DNA of 64,000 bases from Afipia massiliensis (lineage in GTDB: Bacteria > Pseudomonadota > Alphaproteobacteria > Rhizobiales > Xanthobacteraceae), in NCBI RefSeq assembly GCF_001006325.2, contig NZ_LBIA02000001.1:1241501-1305500 (forward strand). The letters are read 5' to 3'. Below are positions 1 through 9,599 of this stretch, one piece after another. Numbering within the stretch: the first letter of the stretch is position 1; each line of letters starts with the position of its first letter. The translations under genes and the position numbers were made by a program. The notes under the pieces are model-generated. The model had not been told where the DNA came from. It searched no databases and worked only from the letters and a program-made list of their open reading frames with translations.

Positions 1-33
1 CGCCGCGCTGGAGAAGGCGTGACGCACGCTTCA

Positions 34-63
34 TCTCATGCGTGGATAACTCCACGCATGAGA
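34..63. terminator. Perfect 13-bp hairpin, probable terminator
   Basis: TCTCATGCGTGGA and its exact complement are separated by the four bases TAAC. The hairpin lies just after the 3' end of the minus-strand SGNH gene that stops at 77. On the plus strand a possible gene tail (reading A-A-L-E-K-A-stop) ends at 22. A symmetrical hairpin between convergent genes fits a bidirectional terminator. There is no clear U-tract, so the function is inferred. Confidence 0.5.
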
Positions 64-76
64 GCCAGTTGGGTGC

Positions 77-991
77 CTACATCGGCCGATATGTCATGAC
101 ATTGCTCGGAATGTTGACGCCCGCCTTCACCTGTCCGACCGACTTGATGATGGTGTCGCCGAGCAGCTGAGCAAAGCAGGCATAGCCCCAGTCGTTCATG
201 TGCAGGCCGTCGCCGATCACGAACTTGTCGAATGGCATTTTATCAACCTCGTGCCACTGCCGCATGACTTCGAAACGCGGAAACACCGACACGTTCTTGA
301 GCCTGGCGACTTCGCCGATCAGCTTCACCATCCGCCCGGCGTTCTCGGTTTTTGCAGTCACCGCCGGCACATATTGCGGATCGATCAGCACGACATCGAT
401 GCCGCGGGCCTGAAGGCGCGCGACGCCGTCTTCCACCAACGCTGCGGTAGCGGCAATGTCGCTGGCGTTGCCCTTGACGACGGTGTTGGTGCCGAGTTGC
501 CAGATCACGAGATCGGGGTCCGCATCGAGAACGGCCGCATCGAACCGCTTCATCATTTCGGGCGCATCCTGTCCGCCCATGCCGCGATTGATGATCGTGA
601 TGTCGGACGTCGGAAACTTCCGGCGCAGCTGATCGGCAAGCCGGTTCGGATAGGTATAGGCCGGCGAGGACGTTCCGAACCCGACCGTGGTGGAGGAGCC
701 GAACGCGACGATGGTGACCGGTTCATCTGCAGCGATCCGCCGCGCAACCCGAGGCAGCGATCCCGAAATGTCCTTCAATCCCTTGGCGGGCAGGCACGGC
801 ACGCGGGTGAAAATATCTCCCGCAGTGCTGGCCGCGCTCTTCGCCGCTTCGACAGCCTTGGTGGCAAGCCCCTTTTGACTTTTTTGCAGTGAAGCAGCGT
901 CCGGCGGCGTGGCCTGCGCCAAAGCGGAGCGCGCTGCGAGCGAGCCAAACAGCATCGCCGCCACACCCACAGAACGCATACTGAAACGCAT
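77..991 (-). CDS. Secreted SGNH/GDSL-type hydrolase
   Basis: A 304-residue protein with a Sec signal peptide (MRFSMRSVGVAAMLFGSLAA...ALAQA). It has the SGNH blocks: block I GSST near residue 98, a block II-like Gly in GMGG, block III GTN in WQLGTN, and block V with Asp and His in DGLHMND near the C-terminus. This family removes or transfers O-acyl groups on polysaccharides or other substrates. The ATG at 991 is chosen because it opens the signal peptide and overlaps the upstream gene's stop (TGATG), implying translational coupling. It is the last gene of an OpgC-SGNH-SGNH operon, so a periplasmic role in glycan acyl modification is inferred. Confidence 0.85.
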   Translation of the reverse strand: MRFSMRSVGVAAMLFGSLAARSALAQATPPDAASLQKSQKGLATKAVEAAKSAASTAGDIFTRVPCLPAKGLKDISGSLPRVARRIAADEPVTIVAFGSSTTVGFGTSSPAYTYPNRLADQLRRKFPTSDITIINRGMGGQDAPEMMKRFDAAVLDADPDLVIWQLGTNTVVKGNASDIAATAALVEDGVARLQARGIDVVLIDPQYVPAVTAKTENAGRMVKLIGEVARLKNVSVFPRFEVMRQWHEVDKMPFDKFVIGDGLHMNDWGYACFAQLLGDTIIKSVGQVKAGVNIPSNVMTYRPM

Positions 992-1761
992 CAACGTTGA
1001 ATCCTGAGCTCCGCCGGATTGATGCGCGACGCTTCCACGACCATGGCCGCCAACGCACGGCCGATACAATCGTGGACACGTTTCGCCATTCCGTATCCGT
1101 GGACCGAACCGAACAGGTCGAAATCACCGGCATCGTTCCAGTGCCGCATGATCGAGAACCGGTCGAACATCGGTACCTCGTACTGCTGCGCGACGACCCG
1201 CATCGTATCGTTATATGGCCCGACCGAGAGCATCGTTTCCATACGTGGATTGTACTGGAGATTGATCAAGAGCACGTCGGAGCCAGATTTCTGCAATGCC
1301 TCGACCCCGGCGTCGAGTGCCGTTCGAAAGTCGTCGGGATCGACCGAGCGTATCGCATCGACAGTGCCGGTCTGCCAGATCACCAGATCCGGTTTCTGAT
1401 CCGGCGGCAGCTTGTCCATCATCTGGCCGAAACCCTGCGCGGCTTCCGCAGCGGTTTTCTTCGGCCGCAACTCGGTCCTGACATTGACGGTCACGCCCGC
1501 AAGAGCTTCGCGCAGCGCAGCCTCCAGACGAGAGGGATACGACATGCTCGCGCCGTCAGATCCAGGCAATGTCGAGGAGCCGCTGCCGGCGACAAGGATG
1601 TCCAGCCGCTTCCTTGTCTTGATCGCATCAGCGACTTTCGGAAGCGCGCTCTCGGTCGCCAGGAGATAGGCGGGCACCGCGCAGCCGGGAGCGCCCTCGG
1701 CGTGCGACGGAGTCGCCACCAGAAGAGCCGCAAACAGACCTGCAACCAGTAGTGCTTTCAT
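991..1761 (-). CDS. Secreted SGNH-like protein, apparently degenerate at catalytic blocks
   Basis: A 256-residue secreted protein (signal peptide MKALLVAGLFAALLVATPSHA). It is a clear paralogue of the next gene: aligned segments include VAGSGSST against VAFGSST, DLVIWQ in both, and VLLINLQY against VVLIDPQY. A block I Ser-rich loop is present. Block III reads GTV where the neighbour has GTN, and block V reads GSVH where the neighbour has DGLH, so the usual Asn and catalytic Asp look missing. It may be a binding or accessory partner rather than an active esterase. Its ATG overlaps the opgC-like stop as ATGA and its stop overlaps the next start as TGATG, so the three genes are tightly coupled. 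Confidence 0.8.
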   Translation of the reverse strand: MKALLVAGLFAALLVATPSHAEGAPGCAVPAYLLATESALPKVADAIKTRKRLDILVAGSGSSTLPGSDGASMSYPSRLEAALREALAGVTVNVRTELRPKKTAAEAAQGFGQMMDKLPPDQKPDLVIWQTGTVDAIRSVDPDDFRTALDAGVEALQKSGSDVLLINLQYNPRMETMLSVGPYNDTMRVVAQQYEVPMFDRFSIMRHWNDAGDFDLFGSVHGYGMAKRVHDCIGRALAAMVVEASRINPAELRIQR

Positions 1762-2981
1762 GACCCGCCTCCGGCAAGGTCGGCGTCGCTTTCCGCGGCT
1801 TTCGCACGCTTGTCGCTCTTGCTCGTCTCGCTCTTGTACCACGAAAACAACGACGCCGCGGCAGACATGATGACGACCCCCGCGACGCTGACAAGGAAAT
1901 GCATCCATGCCCCGCCGGAGACTTCAGCAAGGACGAAATGTCCCGCAAATGCGAGAAAGACCCCGAGACAGAATATCTCCAGCGAATGCTGGCCGCACCG
2001 GATCACCGGGCGGAGCCATATCGATTTCAGGCCCGGCCAGTCGGCGGGAATGAACCGCACCGTAATCGCCGCCAATGCCAGAAAATGGGCAAAGCGCAGC
2101 ACATCGAGGTCGGTCTTGTTGATCGGATACATCCAGCTTTCCAGCCAGCGCGGCATGAAGATATTTAACCGCGGCACATGCCAGGTCAGCGTCACACAGA
2201 ATGCGAACACGAGATAGGCGATGCAAAGCCAGAGCGTGATGTCGGAGGACAGGATACGGCCCATCCGCTTCGCGCCGCCGAGCGCGCACCACGCGCCGAA
2301 CACGAACAGCAACTGCCAGGCGAACGGATTGAAGAACCATGTCCCGTTCGGATAGGCGGGAAGCGCAAGATCGAACTCCCAAGTGATGGCGTAAAGCAAT
2401 ACCGACAGCGCCAGCGCCAGATCCGCCTTTCGCTGCATCAGCCAGATGATCAGCGGCAGAAAGATCATCAGCACGATGTAGAGCGGCAGCACGTCCATGT
2501 TGACGGGCCGGAATTTCAGCAGCAGCGCCTGGACGATCGTCACGTCGGGCTGCTTGAGAAAATCCAGAATTCCCATTTCTTCCGCATAGAGCGGGTTGTC
2601 GAACTTTGTCGCGATATAGGAGATTTCAGCAAGGTAGATCGTGAACAGAAAAACATGCGCGACGTAGATCTGCCATACGCGCTTGAAGATGCGCGCGCTC
2701 GCCACCACAAAACCGCGATCGAGCATTGCCCGGCTGTACACAAACGCCGCCGTGTAGCCCGAGATGAAAATGAAGATTTCGGTGGCGTCGCTAAAGCCGT
2801 AGTTGCGGATGGTGAACCATGTCAGGATATTCGGCGGAAGATGATCGATGAAGATCAGCCACAGCGCCATGCCGCGAAACAGATCGAGACGCAATTCACG
2901 TTCGCCGGCCGCAACCGGAAGAGCCGTGATCTTTACGGCAGGTGCTTTCACGACAGCCTGATCGGTCGTCACGAACGTCAT
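1758..2981 (-). CDS. opgC: OpgC-family membrane acyltransferase
   Basis: A polytopic inner-membrane protein of 407 residues with about ten hydrophobic segments. The N-terminal motif LDLFRGMALWLIFIDH near residues 27-42 holds the conserved Arg and His/Asp of OpgC/acyltransferase-3-like proteins. OpgC proteins add succinyl or other acyl groups to osmoregulated periplasmic glucans. The ATG at 2981 is preferred over a longer 477-residue reading because the extra N-terminus is low-complexity and Arg/Cys-rich. It heads an operon with two SGNH proteins. An acyltransferase beside SGNH proteins resembles the two-part logic of polysaccharide O-acylation machines; the substrate here is not shown by the sequence. 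Confidence 0.82.
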   Translation of the reverse strand: MTFVTTDQAVVKAPAVKITALPVAAGERELRLDLFRGMALWLIFIDHLPPNILTWFTIRNYGFSDATEIFIFISGYTAAFVYSRAMLDRGFVVASARIFKRVWQIYVAHVFLFTIYLAEISYIATKFDNPLYAEEMGILDFLKQPDVTIVQALLLKFRPVNMDVLPLYIVLMIFLPLIIWLMQRKADLALALSVLLYAITWEFDLALPAYPNGTWFFNPFAWQLLFVFGAWCALGGAKRMGRILSSDITLWLCIAYLVFAFCVTLTWHVPRLNIFMPRWLESWMYPINKTDLDVLRFAHFLALAAITVRFIPADWPGLKSIWLRPVIRCGQHSLEIFCLGVFLAFAGHFVLAEVSGGAWMHFLVSVAGVVIMSAAASLFSWYKSETSKSDKRAKAAESDADLAGGGS

Positions 2982-3236
2982 ACGAGTCCAGTCCGTTTCA
3001 GTGCAGTTCCGTCGGGAGGCCGGCACGCACTCTAATTCTATGGAAGATCGAGGCGGCCCGCAAATTGCAGGGATTCCATTGGACAGGCCGCCTCGAGAAT
3101 GCTGAATGACAACGATGTTGAAACAATGATCGGCCCGGCTTCGTATCCTGTGCAGGCAGCCTGCAAAATGCGATGACCGGTGCCTACGCAAGGAGCGCGA
3201 GGTCTGTTATTGTATAACCGAATATGGACGGACCCC

Positions 3237-3629
3237 ATGTACCGCGCCGTGACTCGCCAGATTGAAGTCATCGTCGAACCGAACTTCCTTCCCGAGCGCT
3301 CGTCCGCAGAGGATGGCCGGTACTTCTGGGCGTACACGATTGCCATCGTCAATTCCGGAACCGAAACCGTCCAACTCAAGACGCGGCACTGGATCATCAC
3401 AGACGGCGCAGGCCGCAGCCAGGAGGTTCGCGGCGAAGGAGTGGTGGGGGAGCAGCCGGTGCTCGAACCCGGCGAACGGTTCGAATACACCAGCGGAGTT
3501 CCGCTGCAGACGCCGTCCGGCTTCATGACCGGCAGCTATCAGATGGTGACAGAAAGCGGCGAGCCGTTCGAGATCGATATCCCCGCCTTCTCGCTCGACA
3601 GTCCGAACTACAAGCGGACGCTGAACTAA
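3237..3629 (+). CDS. apaG: ApaG domain protein
   Basis: A 130-residue protein with the fibronectin-III-like ApaG fold. Hallmarks are the N-terminal beta strand [13 protein letters not shown], a [11 protein letters not shown] strand, the RHWIITDG motif, [20 protein letters not shown] and [10 protein letters not shown]. ApaG is linked to Co2+/Mg2+ tolerance and ApaH-associated phenotypes; its biochemical role is unclear. The start at 3237 matches the family length; a longer reading from 3180 adds unrelated residues. It converges with hslO, their stop codons overlapping by a few bases. Confidence 0.93.
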   Translation: MYRAVTRQIEVIVEPNFLPERSSAEDGRYFWAYTIAIVNSGTETVQLKTRHWIITDGAGRSQEVRGEGVVGEQPVLEPGERFEYTSGVPLQTPSGFMTGSYQMVTESGEPFEIDIPAFSLDSPNYKRTLN

Positions 3630-4624
3630 CCTTCAGCGGCTTTCTGCTCCGGCACCACACCCGCCTCGTCCGGCGTGAATTGGTAGACCGAACTGCAGAA
3701 CTCACAGGTCACGACCACCTTGCCGTTCTCGACCATGTCGGCGCGGTCCTTCGGCGTGAAGCTGCCCAGCATTCCGGCCACAGCTTCGCGCGAGCATGAG
3801 CACTGCGCGCGGATCGCCTGCACCGGAAACACCCGCACACCGCGCTCGTGAAACAGCCTGAACAACAACCGCTCTCCCGACAGGTCGGGATCGATCAGTT
3901 CGACGTCCTCGATGGTGCCGAACAGCGCGCGGCTCTCGGCCCAGGCGTCATCCTCAGGCACGTCGTGAGCGACCGCGCCTTCCGGCGCGTCGCCGGGGTG
4001 CAGATCGGCTTGCCGCGCACGCTCGGGCGCCTTCGGCAAGAACTGCATCAGCATGCCGCCGCCGCGCCAGCGATGCTTCGGCCCATCGCCCCCGCGAAAC
4101 TCCTCACCGACCGCGAGCCGCACCCGCGTTGGAATCTGCTCGGAGCGCAGGAAATACTCATGCGCGGCGTCTTCCAGATTGCCGCCCTCCAGCGCCACGA
4201 GCCCCTGATAGCGGCTCATGTCAGCGCCCTGATCGATGGTCATGGCAAGATGGCCGTGGCCGAGCAGCGCCGCGGAGTCCTGGCCTGCCTTGAGCTTGCT
4301 GGCATCGTAACGGGCATAAGCACGCAGGCGATCGGGCGCCTGAAAATCGACAACGATCAGCGACACCGGGCCGTCGGTCTGAGTTTGCAGGATGAAGCGG
4401 CCCTCGAACTTGAGTGTCGAGCCGAGCAGCGTCGTGAGCACGATGGCTTCGCCGAGCAGCTTGCCGACCGGGGCGGGATAATCGTGCTTGGTGAGAATCT
4501 CATCGAGCGCCGGGCCCATCTTCGTCAGCCGGCCGCGCACATCAAGCGCACTTACATCGAAGGGCAGCACGGCATCGTCCACCGGCGTTGCGGAGGGGGC
4601 ACGAATTTGGCTTTCGAGAGTCAT
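3626..4624 (-). CDS. hslO: Hsp33 redox-activated chaperone
   Basis: A 332-residue cytoplasmic holdase chaperone that activates when oxidised. The C-terminal zinc switch is visible as QCSCSREAV (CxC) followed about 30 residues later by [11 protein letters not shown] (CxxC). The N-terminal domain has the family features [32 protein letters not shown]. The end overlaps the convergent apaG stop. A 230-bp gap separates it from argF upstream; no obvious terminator was seen there, so co-transcription with argD-argF is possible but not established. Confidence 0.95.
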   Translation of the reverse strand: MTLESQIRAPSATPVDDAVLPFDVSALDVRGRLTKMGPALDEILTKHDYPAPVGKLLGEAIVLTTLLGSTLKFEGRFILQTQTDGPVSLIVVDFQAPDRLRAYARYDASKLKAGQDSAALLGHGHLAMTIDQGADMSRYQGLVALEGGNLEDAAHEYFLRSEQIPTRVRLAVGEEFRGGDGPKHRWRGGGMLMQFLPKAPERARQADLHPGDAPEGAVAHDVPEDDAWAESRALFGTIEDVELIDPDLSGERLLFRLFHERGVRVFPVQAIRAQCSCSREAVAGMLGSFTPKDRADMVENGKVVVTCEFCSSVYQFTPDEAGVVPEQKAAEG

Positions 4625-4854
4625 GTCAGGCGCATTCTTGTCAGGAGGAACCGGATTGCCGCAGTGAAAAGCTCAAACCATATCGGTCTGACTTTCGGCC
4701 CCAGGGCAATGGTGGGTCACGCAGGGTATCCGCCCCATATAGGGTGCTTCGTTCCGCAAAAAAGGGAGCGGATCGGGAACAGTGACTTCCGGCCGAAGCG
4801 CGCGGAAAGGCTGCAAATAAGCACCCGGGATGAGGTCACGGAAACCGAAAATAC

Positions 4855-5780
<926 letters not shown>

Positions 5781-5781
<1 letters not shown>

Positions 5782-7001
5782 TATACCGCCTCGCGCCGCG
5801 CCGACGTCCGCGTGAACTTCGTGCAGACGCGCTCGATGCGCGACACTGCATCATCGATCTCCGCCTCGGAGACAATCAGCGGCGGCAGCAGCCGCACGAC
5901 GTTTTCACCGGCTCCGACTGTGAGCAGTTTCTCATCGCGCAGCGCGCCGACGAGATCACCCGCCGGGATCACGGCCTTGAGGCCGATCAGCAGGCCTTCG
6001 CCACGTACTTCATCGACCACGTCGGGATAGCGATCGACGATCGATGCGAGCTTCTGTTTCAGCACCAGCGACGAGCGCTGAACGCTCTCAAAGAACTTCG
6101 GCGCCAGCATCACATCGAGCACGGCGTTACCTGCCGCCACAGCGAGCAGATTGCCGCCGAAGGTCGAGCCGTGCGTGCCCGGCGTCATGCCGGCTGCAGC
6201 GTCGACAGTGGCAAGGCATGCGCCCATCGGAAATCCGCCGCCAAGCGCCTTCGCCAGACCCATGATGTCAGGCGTGACGCCGGTCCATTCATGGGCGAAC
6301 AGTTTACCGGTGCGGCCCATGCCGGTCTGCACTTCGTCGAACACCAGAACGAGCTTGTTGTCGTCGCAGAGCTGTCGCAGCGCGCGGAAGAACGCAGGAT
6401 TAGCCGCACGCACGCCGCCTTCACCCTGCCAGGGCTCGATCAGGATGCCTGCGGTATGCGGACCGATTGCCTTCTTGGTCGCTTCGAGATCGCCGAGCGG
6501 CACCTGGTCGAAGCCTTCAACACGCGGCCCGAAACCTTCGAGATATTTCTGCTGGCCGCCCGCGGCGAGTGTCGCGAGCGTGCGCCCGTGGAACGCACCT
6601 TCAAACGTAATGAGCCGGTAACGGTCCGGCCGGCCATTCACCGCCTGAAACTTGCGCGCCATCTTGATGCACGCTTCCATCGCTTCCGCGCCGGAGTTGC
6701 AGAAGAACGCCACGTCGGCGAAGCTTGCATCACACAGCCGCGTCGCCAGCCGCTCGCCTTCCGGAATCGTGAAAAGATTCGAGACATGCCACAGCTTCGC
6801 GGCCTGCTCCTGCACGGCGGCGACCAGATGCGGATGGGCATGACCAAGGGCATTCACCGCGACACCGCTGGTGAAATCGAGATAGCGGTCGCCATTGGTC
6901 GCGATCAGCCAAGGGCCCTCACCGCGCTCGAAAGCGACATCGGCGCGGGCAAAAACCGGCAACATGTGAGAGTCGAGATGCGGTTTGGCTGTGTGGCTCA
7001 T
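5781..7001 (-). CDS. argD: Acetylornithine aminotransferase
   Basis: A 406-residue class-III PLP-dependent aminotransferase of arginine (and possibly lysine) biosynthesis. Visible features are [17 protein letters not shown] (substrate/PLP region), [13 protein letters not shown] with the cofactor-binding Asp, and [14 protein letters not shown] carrying the Schiff-base Lys. It lies directly upstream of and overlapping argF, a common alphaproteobacterial arrangement. The upstream region contains an inverted repeat at 7082-7107 that could form in the leader. Confidence 0.96.
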
Positions 7002-7081
7002 GGCGACCTGATCGAGGTATGGGCCAACAGCATCGCGATCGCGTCAGCGCTTGTCGCTCAGTTGCCTGCCCCGGAAACGAA

Positions 7082-7107
7082 ACGTGCCGCCCGAAAAGGC
7101 GGCACGT
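7082..7107. repeat. 10-bp inverted repeat in the argD leader region
   Basis: ACGTGCCGCC and GGCGGCACGT are separated by six bases. It lies 81-106 bp upstream of the argD start. In the minus-strand transcript it is followed by CGTTTCGTTT, a weakly U-rich stretch, so an attenuator-like or terminator role is possible. No leader peptide rich in Arg codons was recognised. Confidence 0.4.
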
Positions 7108-7165
7108 GGCGGTTATTCTATTGGTGAGAGGTGTGGTGTCAATCCACGCCCGCTCTTCCGGACCT

Positions 7166-7183
7166 CAAACGAGCGCTCGTTTG
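7166..7183. promoter_or_regulatory. 18-bp perfect palindrome, candidate operator
   Basis: CAAACGAGCGCTCGTTTG is fully self-complementary with no spacer. It sits about 165 bp upstream of argD and 370 bp upstream of gcrA. Its length and dyad symmetry suit a dimeric repressor site. The cognate regulator is unknown, and no regulator gene is adjacent apart from gcrA. Confidence 0.4.
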
Positions 7184-7329
7184 TCGCAGCGATAAGCGAA
7201 AAACCAGCATTTTCCGACCTGTTCCAGCGCCTCGGCACCCATCCCGGGCAGGAAAACGCCATTTGCAGGCGACGCACAATGACCGAATTTATTTGCTTTC
7301 TAGCCGGAACATGTGGACGCGCAACGGCC

Positions 7330-7474
7330 GACTCTTGCGCGTGAGTCACGGCATATTGTAGCATTCCTGACGTTGGGTACGACATCTCGTGCGGCAGTTC
7401 TGATCCTCGCTTGTCTTCGGTACGGCGTAAACGCCCGGTCGCTTTTCATGCAACCGGCGAGGGCTAAGGGATTC
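7330..7474. promoter_or_regulatory. Three GANTC (CcrM) sites upstream of gcrA
   Basis: GACTC at 7330, GAGTC at 7343 and GATTC at 7470 lie 80-225 bp before the gcrA start. GANTC is the CcrM methylation target, and GcrA acts with sigma-70 at methylated GANTC promoters in Caulobacter. One site is expected by chance about every 256 bp, so three in 145 bp is mildly enriched and suggests methylation-dependent control. Confidence 0.4.
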
Positions 7475-7554
7475 TGCCGACAGGGATTTTGGACGGTTTG
7501 CAATCGCGACGCCGCGTCAAAAATGGCCGGCGCGATACCAAAAGGAAGTGTGCG

Positions 7555-8064
7555 ATGACGGTAATGAGCTGGACCGACGATCGCGTTGAGCAGTTGAAGA
7601 AGCTTTGGGAAGCCGGACTTTCGGCAAGCCAGATCGCCGCTGAACTCGGAAACATCACCCGCAACGCCGTGATCGGCAAGGTGCACCGGCTGGGCTTGTC
7701 CGGCCGCGCCAAGAGTCCGTCCTCGGCGGCGCCACGGCAGCGCAAGGCGGCGCGGCCCGCGCAGCACATGATGCGGATCAGCCGCCCGGTGTCGCGCGGC
7801 AACACCGCGCTCGCGCACGCGTTTGACGTCGAGGCCGAACCCGATCCGATCGCGTACGACAACGTGGTGCCGATGAGCCAGCGGTTGAGCCTGCTGGAAC
7901 TGAATGAAAGCACCTGCCATTGGCCGGTCGGCGATCCGGGCAGCGCGGACTTCTTTTTCTGCGGAGGCAAGGCGCTCAACAGTCTGCCTTACTGCGCGCA
8001 TCACTCGCGCGTCGCCTATCAGCCTGCGAGCGACCGGCGCCGCACCTCGCGGCCGTCAAAGTAG
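7555..8064 (+). CDS. gcrA: GcrA cell-cycle regulator
   Basis: A 169-residue regulator. The N-terminal HTH is near-canonical: SWTDDRVEQLKKLWEAGLSASQIA, then NAVIGKVHRLGLSGR. The C-terminal sigma-interacting domain contains LNESTCHWPVGDPG and FFCGG, followed by YCAHHSRVAYQP. GcrA is a sigma-70 cofactor that activates genes with CcrM-methylated GANTC promoters. The start is supported by the AAGGAAG ribosome site; a longer reading from 7489 lacks conserved sequence. A strong terminator follows at 8100. Confidence 0.96.
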   Translation: MTVMSWTDDRVEQLKKLWEAGLSASQIAAELGNITRNAVIGKVHRLGLSGRAKSPSSAAPRQRKAARPAQHMMRISRPVSRGNTALAHAFDVEAEPDPIAYDNVVPMSQRLSLLELNESTCHWPVGDPGSADFFFCGGKALNSLPYCAHHSRVAYQPASDRRRTSRPSK

Positions 8065-8099
8065 GCGAAAGCTCAACGCTTCGAGCAACATACAACGCG

Positions 8100-8131
8100 A
8101 AAAAGCCTCATCGAACCGATGAGGCTTTTTT
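8100..8131 (+). terminator. Rho-independent terminator of gcrA
   Basis: A 14-bp perfect stem (AAAAAGCCTCATCG / CGATGAGGCTTTTT) with an AAC loop and a trailing run of T begins 35 bp after the gcrA stop. It is a textbook intrinsic terminator and could also work on the opposite strand through its A-run. Confidence 0.9.
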
Positions 8132-8218
8132 GTTGCGAAGTGGCGGCGAACTTCGATGCAAATGGCGGCTTTGTGAACGTACGGCGAAATGGCGGCTGCG
8201 CCATCTGCTCTTCTAGAC

Positions 8219-8267
8219 GGGCATGATCCTGTCCGAAAACCGGTTCCCACTTTTCGGGATCATGCCC
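8219..8267. repeat. Palindromic intergenic repeat, GGGCATGATC family, copy 1
   Basis: The ends GGGCATGATCC and GGGATCATGCCC are complementary. The core contains CCGAAAACCGG and CCACTTTTCGGG. Copies occur at 33842-33891 and 45056-45104, with a degenerate one at 43951-43984. This one abuts the 3' end of the histidine kinase gene. It resembles short palindromic elements dispersed in Bradyrhizobium-group genomes. Confidence 0.75.
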
Positions 8268-9572
8268 CTATTCCTTCGCCGCTGCCGTCGCAGACTTGGT
8301 CGCCGGGAAGCATGCGGTGAAGGTCGCACCGTGTCCGAACACGCTCTCGATCAGCAGCCGTCCGCGATGACGAATGAGGATATGCCTGACCAGTGACAGA
8401 CCGAGGCCGGTGCCGCCCTGCGCACGGCTGTCGCCGGCATCGACGCGATAGAACCGCTCGGTCAACCGGGGCAGATGCTCGGGCGGAATGCCGGGACCGA
8501 AATCGCGCACCGCGAAACGGACCTCACCGGCCGCATCATCCGGCACAGGCTCGGTCAGCGACACCATCACGCGACCGCCGGTTGCACCGTACTTGAGGCC
8601 ATTTTCGATCAGGTTCTCAAACACCCGCAGCAACTCTTCAGTATCGCCCGCGATCAGCACAGGCGCCGGCGGCAGTTCGATCTCGATGGCGACCTGCCGT
8701 TCGCTCGCCAGCGGCTCGAGGCCGTCGATCACTTGACGCACTAACGGCACGACATCGACCAGCTTCTCGGGACGCACATGCGCACTCAGTTCGACCCGCG
8801 ACAGCGACAGGAGATCGTCGATCAGTCGCGCCATGCGCGTCGCCTGTGTGTGCATGATGCCGAGGAAGCGCTCACGCGCTTTCGGGTCCTCGCGCGCCGG
8901 GCCTTGCAGGGTGTCGATGAAACCCGACAGCGCCGCCAGCGGGGTGCGCAATTCGTGACTCGCATTGGCGACGAAGTCGGCGCGCATTTCCTCGACCCGG
9001 CGCAGCGGGGTCTGGTCGTGGAACGTCATCAGGATGCAATATTCGCTGCCGCCGAACGCGGTCGGCAGCGACAACGGCGTCACGATCAGTTCCATCCAGC
9101 GATCGATCGGAACGTGATCGACATAGCTGGCGCGCTGCGGCTGGCGGGTGGCGATGGCCTCGCGAAGTGCGGCGATAATCTCGGGCGAGCGCAGCGCGAA
9201 CAGCGCCAGCTCGTTCTTGCGCAAGGCCGGCGCCAACTGTCCCGCAGCAGTATTGAAATGCAGCACGCGTCCGGCGCGATCGAGCAGCACCGCCGCGTCC
9301 GGCATTCCGCCCACCAGCGCCTGAACTACCGGCGTTTCAGCGGGCCGCGCGCCGATCATGTCTTCGCTGGTGGGGACAGACTGATGCAGATGCCACGGCA
9401 CCAACGCCGCGCCAGCAATCACAATGAATATCAACCCGGCCTGGGGCAACGTCAGGCCGCCGAACACCACCGACGCGGCGAGGCCAAGTGCGGTCGCGAT
9501 CAGGATGATCGCCGACCGCCGCAACCGATCCGGCCACGGCGCGAAGCCTGAATTCGGGGATGTCACCGCCAT
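8268..9572 (-). CDS. PhoR-like PAS sensor histidine kinase
   Basis: A 434-residue inner-membrane kinase. Two N-terminal membrane segments (about residues 20-60) precede a PAS domain (about 85-190). The HisKA box is NASHELRTPLAALSGF with phosphorylated His near residue 207, followed by N-box ENLIENGLKYG, G1 RDFGPGIPPEHL and G2 GGTGLGLSLVRHIL. This layout matches PhoR of the phosphate response, but neither phoB nor pst genes are adjacent, so the assignment to Pho is tentative. It follows the YbhN-like gene after a 27-bp gap and is probably co-transcribed. Confidence 0.85.
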   Translation of the reverse strand: MAVTSPNSGFAPWPDRLRRSAIILIATALGLAASVVFGGLTLPQAGLIFIVIAGAALVPWHLHQSVPTSEDMIGARPAETPVVQALVGGMPDAAVLLDRAGRVLHFNTAAGQLAPALRKNELALFALRSPEIIAALREAIATRQPQRASYVDHVPIDRWMELIVTPLSLPTAFGGSEYCILMTFHDQTPLRRVEEMRADFVANASHELRTPLAALSGFIDTLQGPAREDPKARERFLGIMHTQATRMARLIDDLLSLSRVELSAHVRPEKLVDVVPLVRQVIDGLEPLASERQVAIEIELPPAPVLIAGDTEELLRVFENLIENGLKYGATGGRVMVSLTEPVPDDAAGEVRFAVRDFGPGIPPEHLPRLTERFYRVDAGDSRAQGGTGLGLSLVRHILIRHRGRLLIESVFGHGATFTACFPATKSATAAAKE

Positions 9573-9599
9573 GCGCCGTACCTGTTTCGCGAGCGCGTA

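Larger units (their letters stand above)
7002..7554. other. Divergent argD-gcrA intergenic region
   Basis: This 553-bp stretch has no convincing gene. It holds a 10-bp-stem hairpin (7082-7107), an 18-bp perfect palindrome (7166-7183) and three GANTC sites (7330, 7343, 7470) on the gcrA side. It must contain the promoters of both flanking transcription units. Short open frames here look random. Confidence 0.6.

Noticed and set aside
2-22. Possible 3' end of a plus-strand gene at the window start
   Set aside because: Only six sense codons and a stop are visible, which cannot support a call.
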